DNA of 16,267 nucleotides. Origin: an uncultured Lachnospiraceae bacterium. GTDB lineage: Bacteria; Bacillota; Clostridia; Lachnospirales; Lachnospiraceae. Shown here piece by piece: positions 7,199 through 13,499 of the stretch; the stretch's first letter is position 1; each line of letters starts with the position of its first letter. The stretch covers positions 1 to 16,267 of the forward strand of contig CAMNQN010000051.1 in the NCBI GenBank assembly GCA_946549155.1. The letters are read 5' to 3'. Below the pieces are notes generated by a model that worked only from the letters and a program-made list of their open reading frames with translations, made no database searches and was not told the DNA's origin. Both the position numbers and the translations under genes were made by a program.

Positions 7199-8077
7199 TC
7201 AGTGAATGAGGTACTGATAGAACTCATAAGCTTCTTTGTCCGTGAAGCCCTCGTGTACGATCTTACCCACTGCCTGGGCCATCTCCACCGGATGCTCGCT
7301 CTGGAAAATATTTCTCCCCATATCCACACCCCGGGCGCCCTTGGAAATCACATCGTAGGCCAAATGCAGCGCATCCGGCTCCGCCAGCTTCTTGCCGCCG
7401 GCCACCACGATAGGTACCGGGCAGGCCGCCACTATCTCCTCAAAGTTTTCACAGTTATATGTTTTTACCAGCTGAACGCCCATCTCAGCCACAATGCGGG
7501 TGGCCAGCTTAAAGAATCTGTCCGTCCTGGCCATGTCCTTGCCCACAGCTACCACGCCCAGAGTGGGGATGCTGTACCGCATGCCCGCATTAATCGTTTT
7601 GGACAGATTATCAATGCTCTCCAGCTGTCCGTCCGCGCCGATGAAGGTCTGCACCGCCATACAGTCTGCGTTCATGCGGATGGCGTCCTCGATATCCACC
7701 GCGATCACCTCATGGGACAGATCATCGTTCAGCATGGAAGAACCGGAGCTGACCCGCAGCGCCACGCTCTTGGTAATCTCAGGCGGTACACAGGTACGAA
7801 TCGCGCCTCTGGTGCCCATAAATACGTCTACATAAGGAGCCAGCTTGGGAAGAAGAAGATCCAGCCGTTCCAGTCCGGCAGTGGAACCCATAAAATAGCC
7901 GTGGTCAAAAGCGAACATCACTGTATTTCCGCTTTTGGGATTGAACATATTAGAAAGGTGTTTTTTCATTCCCCAATCCAGGCTGTTTGCGCCTTTTACA
8001 TAGAAGCCCTGCGTATTGGCAAAAGGCACGTTTACATGATAATCTTTTGCTACTTTTAATCCGTCTTTATCTGCCAT
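7199..8077 (-). CDS. lsrF: LsrF, 3-hydroxy-5-phosphonooxypentane-2,4-dione thiolase
   Basis: A cytoplasmic class I aldolase-like enzyme that ends phospho-AI-2 breakdown. It transfers the acetyl unit of the phosphorylated dione to CoA, giving acetyl-CoA and dihydroxyacetone phosphate. The 292 residues match E. coli LsrF (291). Conserved blocks include LDWGM, FNPKSGNTVMFAFDHGYF, the active Lys205 in LVKTY (equivalent to E. coli Lys203), PVPIVVAGGKKL and GVDMGRNIFQSEHPV. The ATG at 8077 follows AAGGAGAGG. Unlike E. coli, where lsrF sits just behind lsrB, here a 459-bp palindrome-rich gap with its own promoter (8184-8156) separates them, so lsrF can be expressed independently of the transporter genes. 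Confidence 0.95.
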   Translation of the reverse strand: MADKDGLKVAKDYHVNVPFANTQGFYVKGANSLDWGMKKHLSNMFNPKSGNTVMFAFDHGYFMGSTAGLERLDLLLPKLAPYVDVFMGTRGAIRTCVPPEITKSVALRVSSGSSMLNDDLSHEVIAVDIEDAIRMNADCMAVQTFIGADGQLESIDNLSKTINAGMRYSIPTLGVVAVGKDMARTDRFFKLATRIVAEMGVQLVKTYNCENFEEIVAACPVPIVVAGGKKLAEPDALHLAYDVISKGARGVDMGRNIFQSEHPVEMAQAVGKIVHEGFTDKEAYEFYQYLIH

Positions 8078-8110
8078 TTTTTAACCTCTCCTTTTTATTT
8101 GTTTGTTTCA

Positions 8111-8176
8111 TAGGAAAATCCTGTCCGGAAGCTCTTCCGACCCTTCCTTTTCCGTATGATAACACGGATTTTCCTA
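8111..8176. promoter_or_regulatory. Paired palindromic sites around the lsrF promoter (candidate operators)
   Basis: TAGGAAAATCC (8111-8121) and its exact reverse complement GGATTTTCCTA (8166-8176) flank the predicted start of transcription. Each contains a small palindrome, GGAnnnTCC, and the two centres are 53 bp apart, about five helix turns. One copy lies in the promoter spacer and so cannot be part of the same RNA. A further inverted repeat, TCCGT (8151-8155) with ACGGA (8164-8168), brackets the -10 box, and CGGAAG..CTTCCG (8126-8139) lies in the leader. These are plausible repressor sites; the protein is unknown, with LsrR the obvious candidate. Confidence 0.5.
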
Positions 8177-8184
8177 CAAAGCAA
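8156..8184 (-). promoter_or_regulatory. Sigma-A promoter for lsrF
   Basis: On the minus strand TTGCTT (8184-8179), a 17-base spacer and TATCAT (8161-8156) predict a start near 8149, about 70 bases before the lsrF ATG. This would uncouple lsrF from lsrACDB. Confidence 0.7.
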
Positions 8185-8257
8185 ACCTAAATACTCCGCT
8201 CTTTTTACTTCAGGGGAGCCGCCGGTTACTGTTCAGGTGCCACTGTTCCGCGAGGTG

Positions 8258-8281
8258 TTCAGGTGCAGAATTGCACCTGAA
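8258..8281. repeat. Perfect 10-bp hairpin module
   Basis: TTCAGGTGCA (8258-8267) and TGCACCTGAA (8272-8281) form a perfect stem around GAAT. An 11-base direct repeat TGTTCAGGTGC occurs at 8230-8240 and 8256-8266, so the right arm can pair with either copy. Confidence 0.85.
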
Positions 8282-8299
8282 TCCCGAGGGTAGCAACGC

Positions 8300-8324
8300 G
8301 AAATTGTGCCGAAGATACAATTTC
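8300..8324. repeat. Hairpin module shared with the left-edge copy
   Basis: GAAATTGT (8300-8307) pairs with ACAATTTC (8317-8324). The same module at 1-19 is a perfect stem (ATTGTACC/GGTACAAT). Here two substitutions, at 8308 and 8315 or nearby, weaken the inner pairs, while the outer 8 bp stay perfect. Confidence 0.75.
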
Positions 8325-8336
8325 TGTGCATCGTTT

Positions 8337-8379
8337 GTTCTAAGGGGGACCGGGCGCAGCACGGTGGATTCCTTAGGAC
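8337..8379. repeat. Copy-specific inverted-repeat block
   Basis: GTTCTAAGG (8337-8345) and CCTTAGGAC (8371-8379) are inverted repeats with one G-T pair. They bound a GC-rich core (GACCGGGCGCAGCACGG). The block is absent from the otherwise similar copy at 1-66, so it is either a nested insertion here or a loss there. Confidence 0.7.
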
Positions 8380-8387
8380 CTGCAGCG

Positions 8388-8416
8388 TGTTGCTGTGAAC
8401 GAAGTGAACAGTAACA
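8388..8416. repeat. Terminal hairpin module
   Basis: TGTTGCTGT (8388-8396) pairs with ACAGTAACA (8408-8416), including one G-T pair. The middle GAACGAAGTGA can form tandem G-A mismatches and a C-G pair closing a GAA loop. The right arm doubles as the terminal repeat of the whole element. The same module recurs at 40-66 with one change in the loop region. Confidence 0.75.
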
Positions 8417-8451
8417 GCCGCCATCCGGCAGCGCCCCCTCCGTCTTTTCCC

Positions 8452-8518
8452 GCACACCGGTTTCGAAATAACTGCGCCAAATAACCTGCCCGGTATAGTT
8501 ATTTACGAACCGGTGTAC
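8452..8518 (-). repeat. Long imperfect inverted repeat downstream of lsrB
   Basis: The arms 8518-8497 and 8473-8452 are 22 bases each and complementary at 18 positions (ACACCGGTT and AAATAACT cores), around a 23-base loop. The repeat begins 18 bases after the lsrB stop. No T-run follows, so it is not a standard terminator. The loop contains a second GTTATTT (8487-8481) that can compete with the distal arm for AAATAAC, giving two exclusive folds. A role in 3'-end protection or in limiting read-through from lsrB is possible. Confidence 0.7.
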
Positions 8519-8536
8519 CGGCAATCCGCAAAACGA

Positions 8537-9607
8537 TTAGAAATTGTAGTTATCCATATTGCTCTCGTCGAATACAGCACGCTCCGGAAGCAGAACCACA
8601 CCGTTGTTGGTGTCCGCGGTAGCCGCACCCTCAGCAATACACTCATTGGCTTCCACAGTCACATCACCGATACCAGGAACGGAGATCGCATCGCCAACCT
8701 TCACTTCGTTGCCTGCCGCCAGGTAAGCGGACACGTAACAGCCCAGAGCGCCCTGAATCTGGCAGTCCCACAGACCCCACTCATAGAGAATACCAGCCTT
8801 GCAGAACTCTTTGATGGAGTTGGGAGAAGCGAAACCGGTGATCGTGATATCGTCTCTGGTCAAGCCGGCATTCTGAGCAGCCTGAAGCTGTCCCGGAAGT
8901 GCGGTGGAGTCATTACAGATAATCAGATCAATATCCTCATGCTCAGAGAGAACGGCCGCGCCAACGGTAACCGCCTTCTCTGAATCCTGCTCACTGTAGT
9001 AGTTATCTTCCGCAACATTTACCCAGTTCGGATAAGTCTCAGCAATGTAAGCCTCGCCGGCTACCTGCCAGGAATTCTGGTCGGTAACGGTGGCCTGTGA
9101 ATAATGCCAGCAGTATTTGATTTCATCCGCCGCCGGATCCTTTCCTCGCTTGGTCAGCGCATCCACGCCCATATCAACCAGCATTTTGCCCAGAACCTCC
9201 GGTGTTCCCTGAGATACCATCAAAGCACGATCTTCCACGTTCGCGTCAGAGTCCCAGGTACAAACGGTGATGCCCATATCAGCAGCTTCCTTCAGAGCAT
9301 CCGATACGCCTGCCGCGTCCACAGTGGAAATGCAAATCGCGTCCACGCCGGAGTTGATCGCCTGATGGATCACTTCCACCTGCTCTGCAGCGCCCGCCAC
9401 GGAATTCCCCATGTATTCCACGCTGATGCCCCACTCTTCTGCATACTGCTGAGCGCCGTCATTGGCGGACTCGAAAAATGCGTTACCGGTCAGCTTCGGA
9501 ATAAACGCAACGGTCATTCCTTCCACGCTCTCTGCCATCGCAGCCATGCCTGTCGCACCCAGAACCATGGATGTAACCAATGTAGCAGCCAAAATCTTTT
9601 TCATCAT
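8537..9607 (-). CDS. lsrB: LsrB, AI-2 substrate-binding protein of the Lsr importer
   Basis: The 356-residue extracytoplasmic binding protein captures AI-2 and delivers it to LsrCD. It aligns along its length with E. coli LsrB: IPKLTGNAFF, TWDSD, QGTPEVLGKMLVDM, TVTDQN, GLWD, and the C-terminal NGVVLLPERAVF. Of six ligand-contact positions in the enteric protein, four are kept (Lys38, Asp119, Asp176, Gln177). The equivalents of Pro220 and Ala222 are Asn232 and Ser234 (CNDSTALP). The signal peptide (about residues 1-25, ending AMA) has no lipobox cysteine, which is unusual for a Gram-positive binding protein. AAGGAGG lies seven bases before the ATG. A small hairpin (9657-9644) precedes the gene in the 77-base gap after lsrD. 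Confidence 0.93.
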   Translation of the reverse strand: MMKKILAATLVTSMVLGATGMAAMAESVEGMTVAFIPKLTGNAFFESANDGAQQYAEEWGISVEYMGNSVAGAAEQVEVIHQAINSGVDAICISTVDAAGVSDALKEAADMGITVCTWDSDANVEDRALMVSQGTPEVLGKMLVDMGVDALTKRGKDPAADEIKYCWHYSQATVTDQNSWQVAGEAYIAETYPNWVNVAEDNYYSEQDSEKAVTVGAAVLSEHEDIDLIICNDSTALPGQLQAAQNAGLTRDDITITGFASPNSIKEFCKAGILYEWGLWDCQIQGALGCYVSAYLAAGNEVKVGDAISVPGIGDVTVEANECIAEGAATADTNNGVVLLPERAVFDESNMDNYNF

Positions 9608-9643
9608 AAAACTTCCTCCTTAAATATATAGTTTTTATATCCA

Positions 9644-9657
9644 GAGGGTCTCCCCTC
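9644..9657 (-). other. GNRA-capped hairpin between lsrD and lsrB
   Basis: On the minus strand GAGGG (9657-9653) and CCCTC (9648-9644) enclose the tetraloop GAGA. No T-run follows, so it is unlikely to terminate. It may stabilise or process the mRNA ahead of lsrB, whose product is needed in excess over the membrane subunits. Confidence 0.5.
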
Positions 9658-9684
9658 CAAACATCAGGAAATAGTTAACCCGTC

Positions 9685-10710
9685 CTACGCCGGTTTCGAC
9701 CGTTTCAACCTCGCTTTCAGATTCACAATTCTCGGATGGCCGGCGGCCGCACGCCCCAGCACCACCGCCAGCAGCAGAATGCCCACCGGAATATCCAGAT
9801 ACTGCGTGCCGATCTTAAAGCACAGCGGGAGGCCGAAGCGCAGCAGGCCGATCACCATGGATGCCAGCGCGGTGCCAATCACATTTCCCTTGCCGCCGGT
9901 ACTTAAGGTACCTCCCAGCACCACCGCCGTGATGATATTCAACGTAAAGTTGGAGCCCAGATCACTCTTGGCGCTTCCCAGATAGGAAGTCAGCACAATG
10001 CCCGCGATGGATGCGCTGATGGCAGAAAGGACGTAGGTGCTCATAATCACCCGCTTATAATTGATTCCGGAGTAGGAAGCCGCCTCAGGGTTCACACCCA
10101 CCAGAAAAATTTTTCTTCCGTATTTCGTCCTGTGCAGCAGGATATAAGCTATCACCACCAGTATCAGGAAAACTACCAGTTGACTGGGCACGATACCAAA
10201 AAACTTGGTCTTGGCCAACACCCTGAAATCCTCCGGGAAGCCGCTGATTCCTTGATAGCTGGCTGTGGAAGCCAAATTCGACACCAGCAGCGCGACACCT
10301 GCATACAGGAACTGTCCGCCCAGCGTCACCACCATGGCCTGTACGCCGCAGTAGGCAATAAAGAAACCGGACAAAGCGCCGCACAGAGCAGCAGCTGCCA
10401 CCGCTATCAGAACGGATACCCAGATATTACACCCGTAATCCTGCCAAGTCACACCGATGATGATGGAGGTCAGGCCCACAATGGAACCGGCCTGTATATC
10501 AATGCCCCCGGTGATCATCACAAAAGTGACAAACAGTGAAATAATGCAAATGGACATAAAATCATTCATACTGTTAAACAGCAGCGCCGGTTTTAAAAAC
10601 TTGGGATTCGCCGCACCGAAGATGACACATTCCGCCACCAGCAGACACAGCAGTACCATCTCCCAGCTTGTCACAAAACATTTGATCTTTTGAGAAAAGG
10701 TCCTATTCAT
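9685..10710 (-). CDS. lsrD: LsrD, AI-2 ABC importer permease subunit
   Basis: A 341-residue integral membrane protein of the branched-chain/ribose-type permease family (BPD_transp_2). It shows about nine or ten hydrophobic segments, the block GGIDIQAGSIVGLTSIIIG near residue 67, and the conserved late motif VVLGGTLSTGGKGNVIGTALASMVIG. With LsrC it would form the channel for AI-2. Its ATG overlaps the lsrC stop by one base (TAATG), so translation is probably coupled. The basic C-terminus (LKARLKRSKPA) faces the cytoplasm. The split between LsrC and LsrD follows the conserved gene order A-C-D-B. Confidence 0.93.
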   Translation of the reverse strand: MNRTFSQKIKCFVTSWEMVLLCLLVAECVIFGAANPKFLKPALLFNSMNDFMSICIISLFVTFVMITGGIDIQAGSIVGLTSIIIGVTWQDYGCNIWVSVLIAVAAAALCGALSGFFIAYCGVQAMVVTLGGQFLYAGVALLVSNLASTASYQGISGFPEDFRVLAKTKFFGIVPSQLVVFLILVVIAYILLHRTKYGRKIFLVGVNPEAASYSGINYKRVIMSTYVLSAISASIAGIVLTSYLGSAKSDLGSNFTLNIITAVVLGGTLSTGGKGNVIGTALASMVIGLLRFGLPLCFKIGTQYLDIPVGILLLAVVLGRAAAGHPRIVNLKARLKRSKPA

Positions 10711-11717
10711 TACGCATTCCCCCCTTTCCCAAAATCCGCAGAGCCGGTTCTGGCCGCCAGCCGCTGCCGGCGGTTCATCTCCGCAGTCCTTCTCTGCATC
10801 AGCGCATCCACCACCACAATCGCCAGCAGCATCACGCCGGTAATCGTATTATCATAAGTGGAACCCAATTCCATAAATACCAGCAGACGGCTGATACTGG
10901 CCATGATTACCGCCCCGATGGAAGCGCCGATCACACTGCCCACACCACCGGATAAGCTGATGCCGCCCAGCACGCAGGCCGCCACCGCCTTCATCTCATA
11001 GCCGTTACCGGAGGTTGCTGTGACAAAACCCACACGGGAAGAAAAAACAATGCCGGAAACCGCCGCAAAAATGCCGCAGACCACATAAGCAACCACCTTG
11101 GTCCGCACGGCAGGGATTCCCACCAGTGTGGCGCCTGCGGGATTATCTCCCACCGCAATAAAATAGCGTCCCCGCTTCGTGTGCTTCAATAAAAGATGAA
11201 CCACCACTACTATCACCGCCGTCACTGTAAAGCTGACGGTAATGCTGCCAGCCAGCGGCATCGTATAAAGCTGCTTAAATTCCGCCGGAAGATTTTCCAC
11301 CCAGGCGCCGCCGGTATACACATACATCATCCCCCGCATCACCCCATTGGTCCCCAGGGTAAAGATCAGAGAGGGAACGTTCATCACAGCCACGCCCCAG
11401 CCGTTAAACAGGCCAATGGCCGCGCCAATAAGAATACCGGTCAGAAACGCCACTGCCCAGTTCTGGCCATCCCGGAGCATACAGCCCACCACCGTGGCAG
11501 TAAAGCCTAAATTCGCGCCTACGGACACGTCAATCTCTCCAATGAAAATCGCGAAAGCCATGCCCACGGAAACAATGATATACACTACGCTGTCATTAAA
11601 GCATGCAATAATATTTCCCGCAGTCAGGAAGCTGGGATTGAGGATCCCCACAATCAGAAACAGAACGACCAGAAACAAAAAACTGCTGAGTTCTCTGGCT
11701 TTCAGTATTTTTTTCAT
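10710..11717 (-). CDS. lsrC: LsrC, AI-2 ABC importer permease subunit
   Basis: A 335-residue multi-spanning permease, partner of LsrD. Typical blocks are FIGEIDVSVGANLGFTATVVG (near residue 60), TLGTNGVMRGMMYVYTGGAWV, and VLGGISLSGGVGSVIGASIGAVIM near the C-terminus, which is close to the region contacting the ATPase. The ATG overlaps the lsrA stop as ATGA (4 bases), a sign of tight translational coupling. The tail is basic (QRRTAEMNRRQRLAARTG). The sequence is typical of its family, and substrate assignment to AI-2 rests on the surrounding genes. Confidence 0.93.
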   Translation of the reverse strand: MKKILKARELSSFLFLVVLFLIVGILNPSFLTAGNIIACFNDSVVYIIVSVGMAFAIFIGEIDVSVGANLGFTATVVGCMLRDGQNWAVAFLTGILIGAAIGLFNGWGVAVMNVPSLIFTLGTNGVMRGMMYVYTGGAWVENLPAEFKQLYTMPLAGSITVSFTVTAVIVVVVHLLLKHTKRGRYFIAVGDNPAGATLVGIPAVRTKVVAYVVCGIFAAVSGIVFSSRVGFVTATSGNGYEMKAVAACVLGGISLSGGVGSVIGASIGAVIMASISRLLVFMELGSTYDNTITGVMLLAIVVVDALMQRRTAEMNRRQRLAARTGSADFGKGGNA

Positions 11718-13228
11718 GCTCCCACCTCCGAATGCTTCGTAATGCCAAAGGACGCTGACATCAGAGTATCCTGATTAATATCGGTGCCTGCAAATTCGCC
11801 GTTGATCCGACCCTGACATACAGTCATCACCCGGTCTGAAAGCTCTATAATTTCTTCCATATCGGAAGAAATCAAAAGCACCGCAACCCCCTGTTCCCGC
11901 AGCTCATGGATGATGGAGTACACATCCCCTCTGGCAGCCGCGTCAATGCCTCTGGTAGGCTCGTCCAAAATCACCAGCTTCGGAGAAGTGGAAAGGCTGC
12001 GTCCGATCACTACCTTCTGCTGATTTCCTCCTGATAAGCTCCCCGCAAGCTGATCCTGGCCTGTCACCTTTATCCGGAAATCGTCCACGTACTTCTGCGT
12101 CATTTCACACTCCGCTTTTTTATTCAGGAAGAACCGGCCCATCTCCTTCTTCTCCAGCATAGCGCTGGATGTATTAGCCGCGATATCGCTGATCTTAAAC
12201 AGTCCGTGCAAATGCCGGTCCTCAGGAACGTAATTCAGTCCCGCCTCAATCACCTGTCTGGTGGAGAGTCCCGTGATATCCTTTCCATCCAGAAGCACCC
12301 TGCCGCTCAACACCTTATCCTTGCCGAATACGGTGGTGGCCAGCTCTGTACGGCCCGCCCCCACCACGCCGGCCATCCCCAGAATCTCCCCCGGGTACAC
12401 CTTCAGGGAAATATCGGAAAAACCGTAGCCGCTGAGATTCTGTATCTCAAATACCGGCTTTAAATGCTCATAATCCACACCCTTCATCCGGGCTTTCAGG
12501 GAATTCTCCTTCTCCTGGGCATCCGGCGGCAGCAGGCCCTTCACCAGCATCTCCCTGGTAAACTCAGAAACCTTTCCTCTCACCGGCACCCTGCCGTCCC
12601 GCATGATCGCCACATCCGTAGCGATCTGAAACACCTCCGCCAGGCGATGGGTAATATAGATGATTCCAATGCCCTTGGATTTTAGATCCTCCACGCACGC
12701 AAACAGGCTCTCCACCTCGTCAAACGCCAGGGCGCTGGTGGGCTCATCCAGAATCAAAATCTGCGCACGGCGCAGCAATCCCCGCAAAATCTCCACCATC
12801 TGCTGCTCTGCGATGGATAAACTGCTGGCTTTCCTGTTCAGATCCAGGTTCCATCCCACGTCCCGCATCAGCTCCAGCAGCTCTTTATGTAACTCGGATT
12901 TTTTCTGGTTAAATCCGATCTCGATATTCTCCTCTACACTCATATTCGGGAACAGCAGCGGTTCCTGAGGCACCATGTAAATGCCGCTGGCCAGCGCCGC
13001 ACTGGTCTTATTGGAAGTCACCTTTTCTCCCTTGACATAGATCTCGCCGCTGTCATGCTGGTAAATACCCATGATAATCTTCATCAGCGTACTCTTGCCC
13101 GCACCATTACCGCCAATCAGCGCCAGAACCTCCCCCTCGTTCAGATCAAGGCTGATACCTTTAAGAACAGCGTTCATGCCGAAAGATTTGTATATGTTCT
13201 TAATATTCAGAAGCGCTTTCTCCGGCAA
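11714..13228 (-). CDS. lsrA: LsrA, AI-2 ABC importer ATPase (two ABC domains)
   Basis: A cytoplasmic tandem ATPase of about 504 residues powering AI-2 import. The first ABC domain has Walker A GGNGAGKST (39-47), a variant signature LSIAEQQ and Walker B ILILDEPTSAL. The second has a degenerate Walker A (GVVGAGRTEL, Arg in place of Lys), a canonical LSGGNQQ and Walker B LVILDEPTRGID. This asymmetry is normal for sugar-type (RbsA-like) ATPases. I chose a TTG start at 13228 because GGAGGG sits six bases upstream. A farther in-frame TTG at 13261 would add 11 residues but has no ribosome site. The non-ATG start may limit the amount made. It is the first gene of the operon, 52 bases from the -10 box. 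Confidence 0.93.
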   Translation of the reverse strand: MPEKALLNIKNIYKSFGMNAVLKGISLDLNEGEVLALIGGNGAGKSTLMKIIMGIYQHDSGEIYVKGEKVTSNKTSAALASGIYMVPQEPLLFPNMSVEENIEIGFNQKKSELHKELLELMRDVGWNLDLNRKASSLSIAEQQMVEILRGLLRRAQILILDEPTSALAFDEVESLFACVEDLKSKGIGIIYITHRLAEVFQIATDVAIMRDGRVPVRGKVSEFTREMLVKGLLPPDAQEKENSLKARMKGVDYEHLKPVFEIQNLSGYGFSDISLKVYPGEILGMAGVVGAGRTELATTVFGKDKVLSGRVLLDGKDITGLSTRQVIEAGLNYVPEDRHLHGLFKISDIAANTSSAMLEKKEMGRFFLNKKAECEMTQKYVDDFRIKVTGQDQLAGSLSGGNQQKVVIGRSLSTSPKLVILDEPTRGIDAAARGDVYSIIHELREQGVAVLLISSDMEEIIELSDRVMTVCQGRINGEFAGTDINQDTLMSASFGITKHSEVGA

Positions 13229-13279
13229 TCGAATCCCTCCTTTAACAAATGTTCCAACCAAAAAATAATGTTTGTCTAT

Positions 13280-13308
13280 ACTATACGACAGATTACTCCT
13301 TTTGTCAA
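13280..13308 (-). promoter_or_regulatory. Sigma-A promoter for lsrACDB
   Basis: On the minus strand TTGACA (13308-13303), a 17-base spacer and TATAGT (13285-13280) form a near-perfect promoter. Such strength implies control by a repressor. Upstream of it lies the inverted repeat TACTT (13326-13330) with AAGTA (13341-13345), a possible regulator site. Confidence 0.88.
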
Positions 13309-13407
13309 CCGGAAATCTTGTTGATTACTTATATAGGATCAAGTATTTTTTCTTTCTCTTTTGTGTAAATTTTTCATATATTTTGTCCTTTCCCTTTTAT
13401 ATTTTCG

Positions 13408-13436
13408 TTGACATTGCCTCTGTTTCATGATAAACT
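13408..13436 (+). promoter_or_regulatory. Sigma-A promoter for lsrR-lsrK
   Basis: TTGACA (13408-13413), a 17-base spacer and TAAACT (13431-13436) form a strong promoter facing right, back to back with the lsrA promoter. The -35 boxes are about 100 bp apart. The predicted start is near 13443. Confidence 0.85.
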
Positions 13437-13442
13437 CCCAGT

Positions 13443-13469
13443 ATAAGATGAACTTATGATTTAAATAAG
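13443..13469. promoter_or_regulatory. Candidate LsrR operator at the lsrR transcript start
   Basis: Three half-sites lie in alternating orientation: ATAAG (13443-13447), CTTAT (13453-13457) and ATAAG (13465-13469). The first pair is a 15-bp inverted repeat, and the two ATAAG copies are 22 bp apart, about two helix turns. The location just past the -10 box suits autorepression by LsrR. The core is AT-rich and short, so chance is possible. Confidence 0.45.
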
Positions 13470-13499
13470 AACTTTTGTAACATTTTGGAGGTCTTTCAT

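Larger units (their letters stand above)
8217..8422. mobile_element. MITE-like palindromic element with terminal inverted repeats and target duplication
   Basis: The element proper is 8224-8415. It is bounded by GTTACTGTTCA (8225-8235) and its exact reverse complement TGAACAGTAAC (8405-8415). Just outside, AGCCGCC occurs on both sides (8217-8223 and 8416-8422), as expected for a 7-bp target duplication. It holds no coding capacity. Inside are several palindromic modules: 8258-8281, 8300-8324, 8337-8379 and 8388-8416. Its right half recurs at 1-66, showing a dispersed family. The structure fits a miniature non-autonomous transposable element moved by an enzyme encoded elsewhere. The transposase family is unknown. 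Confidence 0.65.

Noticed and set aside
8217..8518. CRISPR array
   Set aside because: Repeats here are inverted modules of different sequence, without regular spacers.
8210..8524. Open frame of 104 codons on the minus strand over the lsrB-lsrF gap
   Set aside because: It runs through the palindromic element and inverted repeats, has no ribosome site, and its product resembles nothing I know. It is a by-product of the repeats.
13400..13413. Possible CcpA (cre) site overlapping the lsrR -35 box
   Set aside because: TATTTTCGTTGACA keeps the CG centre but misses at least two consensus positions, so it is too weak to claim.
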